From a virus: a stretch of 25,970 nt of DNA. Position numbers and translations under genes: made by a program. The stretch is taken from positions 1 to 25,970 of the IMG/VR virus record IMGVR_UViG_3300017714_004386; one strand, 5' to 3'. Below are positions 13,878 through 22,223 of the stretch, one piece after another (position 1 is the stretch's first letter; each line of letters opens with the position of its first letter). The notes under the pieces are model-generated. The model ran no database searches. It was not told the origin of the DNA and saw nothing but the letters and a program-made list of their open reading frames with translations.

Positions 13878-15570
13878 AATTAAAGTATTAGTCCAATCTA
13901 ACTATTCCCGTATGGTGACGGGCTTCGGGAAGAATATGAAGAACATTCTTCTCGCTCTTTATGATGATCCAGACATTGAAGTTATAGAAGCTGCGAATGG
14001 AGTCCCTTATGGAAGAGATATTCACACCCCTTGGGAGTCTTATGGAACATACCCTTCAGATCAAAATACGCTAAGTGTTATAGAAAAAGACCCAGCAAAA
14101 AAAAGAGCAGCTCAATACGGGTTTTATACAATTGATAAAATTGTAGAAAAAGTAAAACCAGATGTATTTTTAGGGATTGAAGACGTTTGGGCTTTCAGGG
14201 AATACGAAAAGAAATCTTGGTGGTCTAAAACAAAAAAGATTATTTGGACAACCTTAGATAGCTTACCTATTTTAGATCAGGCTGTCGAAATGGAGCCAAA
14301 ATGTGACCAAATGTTGGTTTGGGCTAGCTTCGCTGAAAAGGCAATGAAAGAGCTTGGCCATGAAACAGTAGAGACTGTTCACGGAGCTGTAGACTACAGT
14401 CACTTTAAACCTCTTGATAATAGGGGAGAGCTGCGGAAACTTCACGGTCTTCAAGAAGACTTCGTAATTGGATTTGTTTTTAAAAACCAACTAAGAAAGT
14501 CTGTACCAAATCTACTTGAAGGATTTAAAAAATTCAAAGCAAATAATCCGAAGGTTTCAGCCAAACTTTTACTCCATACAGATTGGGGGGAAAAGAGTAT
14601 GGGATGGGATATCCCAAGATATCTAAAAGAAAAAGATCTTGAAGACGGTAGCGTCTTGGCAACTTATGTGTGCCATAAATGCGATGATTACTTTATTCAA
14701 CCATATTCTGGGGAAGACAAAGATTGCTCTTCTTGCGGTTCTAAAAAATCTGTAAAAACCAAAAATAGCGGTAAAGGGGTGGGAGAAAAAGAGTTAAATG
14801 AAATATACAACATGATGGATGTTTACTGTCATCCATTTACAAGTGGAGGTCAGGAGCTTCCAATTCAAGAAGCTAAAGCTGCTGGTCTCATTACTCTTGT
14901 TACAGACTACTCTTGTGGTACTGACTCCGCATATGAGCATCAAGGTGGGATTCCCTTATCTTGGAATGAGTATAGAGAACCAAGCACTCAGTTTATTAAA
15001 GCTACCACATGTCCAGATAATATTTGCGAGAGACTACAACAAGTTTACGAGATGGATACAGAGTCTAAATCTAAACTTATTGAAACTTCCAAGAAATATG
15101 TTCAAGAGGAGTTTTCGGTTCAAAACACGGTAAACAAATTAAAGAGTTTTATAAAATCAGTTGAATTAAGGATAAAAAAAGAAAAGGAAGAAGAGTCAAA
15201 AGACTCTAATCCAAAAATAGAAGACTTTATAAAAGACATTCCTCTAAAAGACAGAATTGCTGTTGTCTTGCCAAGGTCAGCTGGAGATGTATTAATGGCA
15301 AACTCTCTAATGGAAAACCTACAAAACCTCTACCCCGACAAAAAAATATTTTTTGTCACCCAGCCAGAATTTTACGACCTTATTAATGACAACCCTTTCG
15401 TTCATAAAGTTCTTCCTTATTCAAAGTCATTTGAAAACTTACACGCTCTTGAAGGCAGGGGGGACCACAAAGGTCTTTTCGATATAGCTTTTCTCCCTCA
15501 CTGTATGACACAGAAAACGTACAGCTATAATCATAACGGAAAAGATAAAACTCAATTTAGATTAAGATGA
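13858..15570 (+). CDS. GT4 glycosyltransferase fused to N-terminal half of a GT9 (heptosyltransferase-like) domain
   Basis: Residues 1 to about 430 are a GT-B enzyme: SNYSRMVTGFGKN at the N-terminus, a donor-binding region with FVFKNQLRKS, and ELPIQEAKAAG with Glu338. A C-x2-C...C-x2-C zinc ribbon (Cys272, 275, 290, 293) is inserted in the donor domain. After a charged linker, residues about 465-570 look like the first Rossmann domain of GT9 heptosyltransferases (RIAVVLPRSAGDVLMANSL). The chain then stops at an ATGA overlap with a gene encoding the matching second half. The frame could start at TTG 13843 or ATGs at 13849, 13858, 13861 or 13864. I prefer 13858 because GAGG lies 9 nt upstream. 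The product is probably cytosolic. Confidence 0.8.
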   Translation: MMMSHSKIKVLVQSNYSRMVTGFGKNMKNILLALYDDPDIEVIEAANGVPYGRDIHTPWESYGTYPSDQNTLSVIEKDPAKKRAAQYGFYTIDKIVEKVKPDVFLGIEDVWAFREYEKKSWWSKTKKIIWTTLDSLPILDQAVEMEPKCDQMLVWASFAEKAMKELGHETVETVHGAVDYSHFKPLDNRGELRKLHGLQEDFVIGFVFKNQLRKSVPNLLEGFKKFKANNPKVSAKLLLHTDWGEKSMGWDIPRYLKEKDLEDGSVLATYVCHKCDDYFIQPYSGEDKDCSSCGSKKSVKTKNSGKGVGEKELNEIYNMMDVYCHPFTSGGQELPIQEAKAAGLITLVTDYSCGTDSAYEHQGGIPLSWNEYREPSTQFIKATTCPDNICERLQQVYEMDTESKSKLIETSKKYVQEEFSVQNTVNKLKSFIKSVELRIKKEKEEESKDSNPKIEDFIKDIPLKDRIAVVLPRSAGDVLMANSLMENLQNLYPDKKIFFVTQPEFYDLINDNPFVHKVLPYSKSFENLHALEGRGDHKGLFDIAFLPHCMTQKTYSYNHNGKDKTQFRLR

Positions 15571-16676
15571 GCCACTTAGTAGAAGTTTACGCAAAGGATT
15601 TGGGGGTTAAAATTGGCAAACCGTATTTCCAACCTCATTTCTTTCCTATTCTTGAAGAGAATTATATTACTATCCACAATGATAATAAAGTTCAATCCAA
15701 AGAATACGATTATTGGGAAGAGGTTATTTCTTTAGTTAAGCAACAAGCTCCAGATATTAAGTTCATTCAGGTAGGCTCTGGAAAAGAACCAAAAATAAAA
15801 AATGTTACGAAGTTTGCTGCTACCCACAGTATCAAACAATCTGCTTACATTATTAAGAATGCACTAATGCATGTTGGTACAGACAGTTTGCCAGTTCATA
15901 TCGCGTCATCGTTTGATAAACCAATTGTTTCCATCTACGCTCATACATATGCTTCCACTTGTTGTCCTGTCTGGGGGGCCAAAAAGAATCATACAATGAT
16001 TGAGTCCCATAGAGACGGCAAGAAACCATCTTACTCCTTAAAAGAGCATCCCAAACAAATCAACTTGATCAAACCAGAAGAAATAGCGAATGCTATTCTA
16101 AAAAAATTAAGTAAAAAGAAAATCTCTAGAAAAACAATTTTCATTGGCGACAAATATAAGGAAAATTTAATTCATGTCATACCAGATAATAAATATTCAT
16201 TGTCTAACAAGAAGGTGGTTCTTAGATTTGATTTACTGCATAACGAAGAAAATACCCTTCATCTATTCAAAGATAATCAAGTATCAATTGTCACAAGCAA
16301 ACCTTTGGCAGATGAAATTCTAAGTCAAAGAAACATTGACTGCATTAATTATTTATCTGATAACTTTGATGCAGAATTTATTGAACGAACAAAAAAGAAA
16401 GGCATCGCCTTACGTTTGTTTTGCACAAAAGAGGAATTCCTCAATGAACAGAGACATAAATTTTTTGACATACAGATCCCCCTAATTAACGAAGCAAAAA
16501 AAATAGAGGAAGCAAAAAAAATAGTTACACTCCCGAAAAAGAACTTTAAAATAAAATCTTACACAATTTTTTTCAAAAACGGGGAAGCGTATCACTCTCT
16601 TTTTGAAGCCAATGGAAAAGAAAATTTAGATGATATTTTTATTGACTTAGAGAAACTCATGCTTTATACTGATTGA
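15567..16676 (+). CDS. GT9 (heptosyltransferase-like) C-terminal half with extra domain
   Basis: This 369-residue protein begins where a GT9 enzyme would be in mid-chain. Residues 1-180 contain the second Rossmann domain with a strand giving FIQVGSG and the nucleotide-sugar signature ALMHVGTDSLPVHIASSF around 99-116 (Asp106), then PIVSIYAHTYASTC. This matches the C-terminal half of heptosyltransferases; the N-terminal half is at the end of the preceding gene. Residues 185-369 form a further alpha/beta domain that I do not recognise. A lysine-rich EAKKI repeat is encoded at 16491-16526. The two genes share an ATGA overlap, so they are likely made in equal amounts and may assemble into one active site. 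Confidence 0.75.
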   Translation: MSHLVEVYAKDLGVKIGKPYFQPHFFPILEENYITIHNDNKVQSKEYDYWEEVISLVKQQAPDIKFIQVGSGKEPKIKNVTKFAATHSIKQSAYIIKNALMHVGTDSLPVHIASSFDKPIVSIYAHTYASTCCPVWGAKKNHTMIESHRDGKKPSYSLKEHPKQINLIKPEEIANAILKKLSKKKISRKTIFIGDKYKENLIHVIPDNKYSLSNKKVVLRFDLLHNEENTLHLFKDNQVSIVTSKPLADEILSQRNIDCINYLSDNFDAEFIERTKKKGIALRLFCTKEEFLNEQRHKFFDIQIPLINEAKKIEEAKKIVTLPKKNFKIKSYTIFFKNGEAYHSLFEANGKENLDDIFIDLEKLMLYTD

Positions 16677-16677
16677 A

Positions 16678-17451
16678 ATGAGTGATAAAAAGATTTACGG
16701 ACCCGACCTTTACAAGCGTAATGAGCATGGACTTTTAGAAAATGCGAAATATGAATTTAACGAGGACGGCTCTGTAGATTGGAGAGCTATGATTAAGTCG
16801 GAGTTTCTCTATCCAAATAAAGGATGGTTCGAAGCTCGCAAAAAAGATGTGCCTACCTCTCCAGAAGGATTGGATGATAAACAACTTTTAATTATGTTGG
16901 GGGGGATTAAAGAGTTAGCTCGTCTCCGGGGATTTGAAGGCGTTTCATTTGAAACTAGTCATCTTAGCGACACTTATGTTGTGGCTACTTGTGAAATCGT
17001 TTGGTCTCCCAACTATGAAAGCAATAAGGAGCGAATTGTCTACCAAGATGTTGCTAATGCTACACTTCAAAATACAGGGTCTTTCGCAGCAAAGTTCTTA
17101 GAAACTATTGCTTGTAATAGAGCTTTTGTAAGATGTGTCCGTAACTTTCTAAACATTCATATTGTTGGAGCTGATGAGATAGACAAATCAAAAGATTCTG
17201 TAAATTCATTTTCAGTAGAAGCATCTAGCGATGAACCTTTGGAGAAAATTCTATCCCCTAACGCGAGACTATTCCAAGATTGGCAAGATCATGGTGGTGG
17301 AGGTGGAAATTTTAACGATTTCAAAGAAACTCTTCGATCCTTATGGAAGAAAGAAATTTATCAGAATGGGGATGCTCAAAATTGGAATGACTTCAATGAC
17401 GTTCCCGCCAAAGAAGCTCGCAAAATTAGGGCTGCACTTAAAAAATTATAA
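16678..17451 (+). CDS. Possible Rad52/Erf-like annealing protein
   Basis: This 257-residue protein has an N-terminal domain with an I-K-E-L-A-R-L-R-G-F helix (about 77-86), a strand VVATCEIVW (101-109) and a long helix ETIACNRAFVRCVRNFLNI (142-160). A strand followed by an E-T-x-A-x-x-R-A helix is reminiscent of single-strand annealing proteins of the Rad52/Erf/Sak group, which pair complementary strands. The resemblance is by eye and not diagnostic. A glycine run (206-210) separates a C-terminal helical part ending in a basic tail. It shares a plus-strand block with SSB, which supports a DNA role, although glycosyltransferases lie between. It ends in a 6-nt convergent overlap with the tail gene. 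It could equally be an unrelated phage protein. Confidence 0.35.
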   Translation: MSDKKIYGPDLYKRNEHGLLENAKYEFNEDGSVDWRAMIKSEFLYPNKGWFEARKKDVPTSPEGLDDKQLLIMLGGIKELARLRGFEGVSFETSHLSDTYVVATCEIVWSPNYESNKERIVYQDVANATLQNTGSFAAKFLETIACNRAFVRCVRNFLNIHIVGADEIDKSKDSVNSFSVEASSDEPLEKILSPNARLFQDWQDHGGGGGNFNDFKETLRSLWKKEIYQNGDAQNWNDFNDVPAKEARKIRAALKKL

Positions 17452-20007
17452 CCCCATGAAGTTCCTTTGACCAGCGGAGAATCCTACAAAATTCCTAGAT
17501 GTTGAAGCTTGGTCATTAGCAAGAATAACTTGTTCGTCAGGTCTGAGGATTTTAACCGCAGATTCATTAATAGTAGTTGTGATTCCAGACGATCCTAATT
17601 TTAAAGAAATGCCAGACATCTGTAGAGAAAATCTAGTTGGCAAAGATAATCCGACTATAGTCCTTGAAGAACTTTGCAATGGTGGTTGATTAGAAATACT
17701 CGCAGAAATTCCTGATTTTTTCAGACTCTTCACATTAGATAAGTTTAAGTTACTTATATTTAGTTGAGCTGGATGTAATGGGGAGCCATTAGCGCCATTT
17801 CTTTCGATTGAGTATTTTCTTAAATCAAACCTTTCGCTAAGTTCATCTAGCTTTTGTGCTCGCTCATCAAGAGCATCTCTCCTTTTTGCGGCCCTTTCTT
17901 GTTTCTTTTTTTCGTCCTCTGTTTCTGGTACGCTAACAGGTCTTTTTCCCCTGTTGTAAGTAGCCTTCATAGTATGCTCTTCAGTCACAAGGTCGTTAAA
18001 TAACTTCTTTGATTTCTCCATCATTTCTTTTATTTTAGTGACAAATGCAGGACTAACGGCCACAAACTGCCTCTCACTCTTCGGATGAATAAGTCCTTCT
18101 CCAGCTTTAGCTGGAGGGAAAAAAGCCTGTTCATCGCAAATCTCTTTCCATTTTAGATCTGTGGCCTCTAGATCCAGAGTACTTTTGTTGTTTTTGCTAT
18201 TAAAGCCAAAAAATACAAAATCACCACCTCCAACTGCGTCTTGTTTACCATCATCCCAAAAACCTCCGATTTTTAGTGCTTCAGGATCTTCCCCGTTTCT
18301 CTTGAAAGCCGTCCTAAGATTCTCAATTCCATCTGTTTCAGATAATTTTTGCTTTAGCTCAAATGGCCCTTCTATACTTAAAGGAGAGTTTTTAAACGCC
18401 ATTCTCGTTGCTTTCCAGCGACCAAATTTATTGGAAATATACAAACCACAAGTTATGGCATCAAAATAAACTTTTAACTTATCAAAAGCATCATTGTTAA
18501 AAATATCTTCGAACTTTTCCTTTATTGTAGCAGTTTTGTCGAAAAGAGGTATTAGATGTGCGTTTAAAAGGTCAAATTTGCCACACCTCATGTGCTTGTC
18601 TGCTTGTCCTGTATCCCTGAAAATCTTCTCATAAGTATCCCAATCGCCCTCTTTTGAGAGTTTAGTATAATCTGGCCAATCGTCACCCCACTTTAGATCA
18701 TGCGTTATTGTAGCTATATACGCATAAATAGAGAACAATTGGGATGATTGAAATTTATTAGAAGCATAAAGAATATAAAAATATTGCAATATTTCATGAT
18801 TAAAATCTAATCTTTTTATGAATTCTATAGGCTTCCATTTATGAAATCTTGTTAATCTGTCTCTATCTGGTATCTCGAAAGTAGTCTCGTTACGCTCAAT
18901 AGTTGAAGCATATACATCAACAATTTTTGGAGTTTTGAAATCAGTACTAATAGATCCACTAACATACTTGGATTTTAAAGAACCATCTTGTGTTAAAGGG
19001 TTGGTAACTTGAAACTGAGCGCTGTTGGCAGAATCAACCATAATAATTCGCCCAGCTGAAAATGGATCTGCATACCAATAATACCCAAATTTAGAAGCTA
19101 TGGAAGAAATAATACTATCTAAACTTCCAGATTCAGTTATTAATACAGATTCTGAACTAGGTAATCCAATAACACTTATCCCAACTAACCCGAAAATTGT
19201 TTGAACTTCTCTTAGGGTATAACCATATTTTAAATTATAATTAGCAAAATCTGGTTGCGATTTGTAAAAATGACCAACTTTATCAGAGTTGAAGCTTAAC
19301 TTTTCTTTTAACTGCCCGTTCTGATAAACTAGAGAAACTTTATCTCCGTCAAAAGCAATAGAGCTTTCTTCATTATATATATTCCCAGCATATATTAAAG
19401 CACCACTTTTAGTAGGCGCATTATAACCAAACTTAAGATTCGCTGAAACGGGAGAGCCAACCACTTCTCCAAAATAAGGGATGGTTATTCTATCACTTGT
19501 TTGATTAGCTGAAGCCCTTGCATTACGGCTCCCACTCCCAAAAATTGGTCTTTTTGGCAAGTTAACTGGTATATTTTCTCTTGAGACACAGCCACCAGAA
19601 GAATCACTATTACCAAGATTTACGTTAAAATTATTGGGTTGGAAAAATACGCCTCCTCCTTGACCACCTCTATATTTAGGATCAAAATCTCTACCCCGAA
19701 CAATTACAGCGTGAGATTTTAGCAACAAGTTCGTAGTATCTTCGTATGACCTCGATATTGCAGTGTGCCTTGCGTCTTGAGATACGGTTCTAGACACTTC
19801 AGTAAAATTACCAAGAATATTCTGTAATCTTTCATTTGTAAACGTTGTTACGCCTCCCCCTACCCCAATCAAAGATCCCAAATTCTCCTGAGTATCTGTT
19901 ACTAAATCTTTAGCGCCTTTTACCGAAGTAACAGTCGCAGTATGTCCTCCATTATTAGAGAAATTAATATCTAAAGAGGTGATTGTTTCGTTGCATCCAA
20001 TAGCCAT
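17446..20007 (-). CDS. Large virion/tail protein, possibly baseplate or tail tip
   Basis: At 853 residues this is the largest gene of the window. The N-terminal 150 residues are Ser/Thr/Gly-rich and beta-like. A middle part (about 200-360) has strands and TLREVQTIFG of the kind seen in tail-hub proteins. The centre (about 390-560) is aromatic and helical. A coiled coil rich in Glu, Lys and Arg spans about 695-733, and a Ser/Asn-rich tail follows. There is no enzyme motif. Its place at the 3' end of a run of structural genes suggests a tail-tip, hub or connector role, but no family is recognised with certainty. Six nucleotides separate it from the upstream 280-residue gene and no Shine-Dalgarno is seen. 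Confidence 0.6.
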   Translation of the reverse strand: MAIGCNETITSLDINFSNNGGHTATVTSVKGAKDLVTDTQENLGSLIGVGGGVTTFTNERLQNILGNFTEVSRTVSQDARHTAISRSYEDTTNLLLKSHAVIVRGRDFDPKYRGGQGGGVFFQPNNFNVNLGNSDSSGGCVSRENIPVNLPKRPIFGSGSRNARASANQTSDRITIPYFGEVVGSPVSANLKFGYNAPTKSGALIYAGNIYNEESSIAFDGDKVSLVYQNGQLKEKLSFNSDKVGHFYKSQPDFANYNLKYGYTLREVQTIFGLVGISVIGLPSSESVLITESGSLDSIISSIASKFGYYWYADPFSAGRIIMVDSANSAQFQVTNPLTQDGSLKSKYVSGSISTDFKTPKIVDVYASTIERNETTFEIPDRDRLTRFHKWKPIEFIKRLDFNHEILQYFYILYASNKFQSSQLFSIYAYIATITHDLKWGDDWPDYTKLSKEGDWDTYEKIFRDTGQADKHMRCGKFDLLNAHLIPLFDKTATIKEKFEDIFNNDAFDKLKVYFDAITCGLYISNKFGRWKATRMAFKNSPLSIEGPFELKQKLSETDGIENLRTAFKRNGEDPEALKIGGFWDDGKQDAVGGGDFVFFGFNSKNNKSTLDLEATDLKWKEICDEQAFFPPAKAGEGLIHPKSERQFVAVSPAFVTKIKEMMEKSKKLFNDLVTEEHTMKATYNRGKRPVSVPETEDEKKKQERAAKRRDALDERAQKLDELSERFDLRKYSIERNGANGSPLHPAQLNISNLNLSNVKSLKKSGISASISNQPPLQSSSRTIVGLSLPTRFSLQMSGISLKLGSSGITTTINESAVKILRPDEQVILANDQASTSRNFVGFSAGQRNFMGL

Positions 20008-20013
20008 TATAAA

Positions 20014-20856
20014 TTATAAGTTATAAATATCTTCTTCTAGTATAACCCTAGTATTAATAAATACTTGAATTCCTGTTTGTATCATTTCATGGACACCTGT
20101 ATTTAATTCTAAAATATCGTCTGAAATCTGCTCCATTCCATTTAAGTAAAGATCGCAATGCCCCTCAATAAAACCAGATCCAAATAAATCAGGTCCATCA
20201 GAATACACTTCATTTATCCTATCTTTTTTTGGTATAGCGAATAAATTACCTGTAGTTCCGTAGGCTGGGACTTCAACACCAGTGAATTCCGCGATTGAGT
20301 CCTCAGTATATTTTAATTTTTGTCCGTTTAAAAAAACATCATAATTTGTCCAGAAATCTTGTTCTGTTGCAGCATTAGAATAAGCAGAGTGGACTTTAAC
20401 TCTAAGAGCACCATGATCTAAAGGATTAGTAGTCGAGTAAATTAAAATCCCAGTAGCAAAATCTCTTTTATCATAATTTACGATATCTTCGTTAGAAACA
20501 TCCAATTCTGGAACAAAATGAAAAACATTTTGCCCACTAATAGTGTCCACGAAATATTCGCCACTTGCTAAGTTATAGTATGACTGTCCACCTTCTACGG
20601 TCACCTCCTCTCCACCTTCCAAAAGAGTTTGGGAATTAAAACTTAGTAAAGAACTATGGTCGCCTGTAACTACATTTAAATCAAGAGCAGAAGCTTCAAA
20701 TTTTAGCGACCCATCTTGATTTACAACAAAAGGATATTCGGGTCTAAGGTACGATTCATACTCAACAATATGAGACTTCCTGTTTTTCTCTAAAAAGTTA
20801 AGAAAATTCCCTGTAGCAGAGCCGTCTCCCGTTGTTAAAACGTAATTAAAATTCAT
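20014..20856 (-). CDS. Virion/tail-associated protein of unknown function
   Basis: A 280-residue beta-rich protein with no known motif. Two similar segments, DVFLNGQKL (about 172-180) and DLYLNGMEQ (about 235-243), look like the repeated D-x-x-L-N-G element common in phage fibre and appendage proteins. It has one of the few real Shine-Dalgarno sequences in the window, GGAGGT six nucleotides before the ATG, inside the end of the upstream gene with which it shares an ATGA overlap. The context of tail genes makes a structural role likely. Confidence 0.6.
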   Translation of the reverse strand: MNFNYVLTTGDGSATGNFLNFLEKNRKSHIVEYESYLRPEYPFVVNQDGSLKFEASALDLNVVTGDHSSLLSFNSQTLLEGGEEVTVEGGQSYYNLASGEYFVDTISGQNVFHFVPELDVSNEDIVNYDKRDFATGILIYSTTNPLDHGALRVKVHSAYSNAATEQDFWTNYDVFLNGQKLKYTEDSIAEFTGVEVPAYGTTGNLFAIPKKDRINEVYSDGPDLFGSGFIEGHCDLYLNGMEQISDDILELNTGVHEMIQTGIQVFINTRVILEEDIYNL

Positions 20857-22223
20857 GACCTACCTCCCATGTAGTAAATATAATCTTTAAATAAATCTCT
20901 CCCATCTTCCTCAAAAGAAACGCCAGAGGTTGCTGGTGTAACTTTTTGCCAAGTCTGGATTATTGGAGTATCAACTACCCCACTGACTTCATCTAGAGTC
21001 CCATAAACTGGTGTTTTGCCATATAAATTAATGGAGATATTACTACCACGATTACCAGTAGTCAAAGTTTCTGCATAAGTTTGTATAGATGAGGACACAT
21101 CATTTAAGCCTAATGTATCATAAGCATCTTCTCCCGTAGGATAATATAGGTATCCCGAACCATCAACTAATGCCCCTAACTCTTCTTTATACTGGCTTGT
21201 AGTACTTCCATTATTAAAAGTATAGTATTTAAAGTATTTTTCTCCTTCTTGACGAGCTGCACTACTGGTAGGTGATGTTGACATCTGAAATGTTTCTCTA
21301 CCCGTATTTATGGTTAGAGTGCCTGTAACCTCATATTCATAACCAGTAACGCCCGTTTTATAAACTATGGAATTCGAGTATCCAGTCACTCTAGAATAAG
21401 AGTTTACTTGTTCTGCATTAAAGGTATATTCACTAAGAGACGCTTCTCCTATATCTTTCAGAGTTAAAGGGTCATAAGCTCCAGAAAGAATCGTAAAACT
21501 GTTTAGATTGCCTGAGAATTCATCGTTTTGATAAAATTCATTTGTTCCACCTAATAGTAAATCTCCTGTAAAAGAAATTGAATTTTCGTGAACTGGAACC
21601 TCAAGTGTTTTGACTAAATCATTAAAGTAATCAAAATAACTTAATGATAATTTGGTTTTATTTGCAGAAATACCTATGATGTTTCTTTTTGATAACTCTG
21701 CATCATAAAGAACTTTTATTGTTTCTTCGTCTTCTCTATTTAAATATTGTAAAAATAAATGACCACGATCAGTCACTCCGACATTAAAGCCAGATGATGT
21801 TACGTAATTTTCACCTTGTCTAGTGACTTCTCCTAATCCATATGCTCCAACTAAAACTCCACCGCTAACACTTTCACAAAAATTAAAATCTACTATAGTC
21901 GATATATTGTTTAAATTTAATCCATCCAAAGGAATCAAAAAGTTTCCAGAAGTAAGATTACATTCAGAACTATCAATAATATGGTCTATTTTTGTTTCAG
22001 CAGCGCTAGAAAGTGATGCAGTTGCACCCAGAGCGAAACACTTGTGTAATGAAGGATCATTGCTAATAGAGGAGTTACTTAAGAACCCAGTAAATTCATT
22101 AGAGACACTCCCTGCTGCTGAAGTTGAAGAAGGAGAAAAATTTGTAAAATCAAAAAAAGCAGAAAGTCTTTGGTTATCACCAAAACTTTCCTTGAGTTGA
22201 AAATTTAAACCTTGCTCACTCAT
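20853..22223 (-). CDS. Virion protein with LamG/concanavalin-like domain
   Basis: This 456-residue protein has a segment at about 95-265 that reads like a jelly-roll of the LamG/concanavalin A type: alternating strands such as STIVDFNF, GFNVGVTDRGHLFLQYL, LSLSYFDYFN, then LLLGGTNEFY and FSGNLNSFTIL. The G-x-x-x-F-x-G-x-L-x-x-F pattern before the last strand is typical. Such domains bind carbohydrate and occur in tail fibres and spikes, so host-surface recognition is plausible. The remainder is Ser/Thr/Gly-rich. The ATG overlaps the previous stop by one base (TAATG), and the stop forms ATGA with the next gene. Confidence 0.6.
   Translation of the reverse strand: MSEQGLNFQLKESFGDNQRLSAFFDFTNFSPSSTSAAGSVSNEFTGFLSNSSISNDPSLHKCFALGATASLSSAAETKIDHIIDSSECNLTSGNFLIPLDGLNLNNISTIVDFNFCESVSGGVLVGAYGLGEVTRQGENYVTSSGFNVGVTDRGHLFLQYLNREDEETIKVLYDAELSKRNIIGISANKTKLSLSYFDYFNDLVKTLEVPVHENSISFTGDLLLGGTNEFYQNDEFSGNLNSFTILSGAYDPLTLKDIGEASLSEYTFNAEQVNSYSRVTGYSNSIVYKTGVTGYEYEVTGTLTINTGRETFQMSTSPTSSAARQEGEKYFKYYTFNNGSTTSQYKEELGALVDGSGYLYYPTGEDAYDTLGLNDVSSSIQTYAETLTTGNRGSNISINLYGKTPVYGTLDEVSGVVDTPIIQTWQKVTPATSGVSFEEDGRDLFKDYIYYMGGRS

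Noticed and set aside
21823-22200. 125-codon plus-strand ORF opposite the LamG-like gene
   Set aside because: It is antisense to a continuous structural gene and has low-complexity composition.
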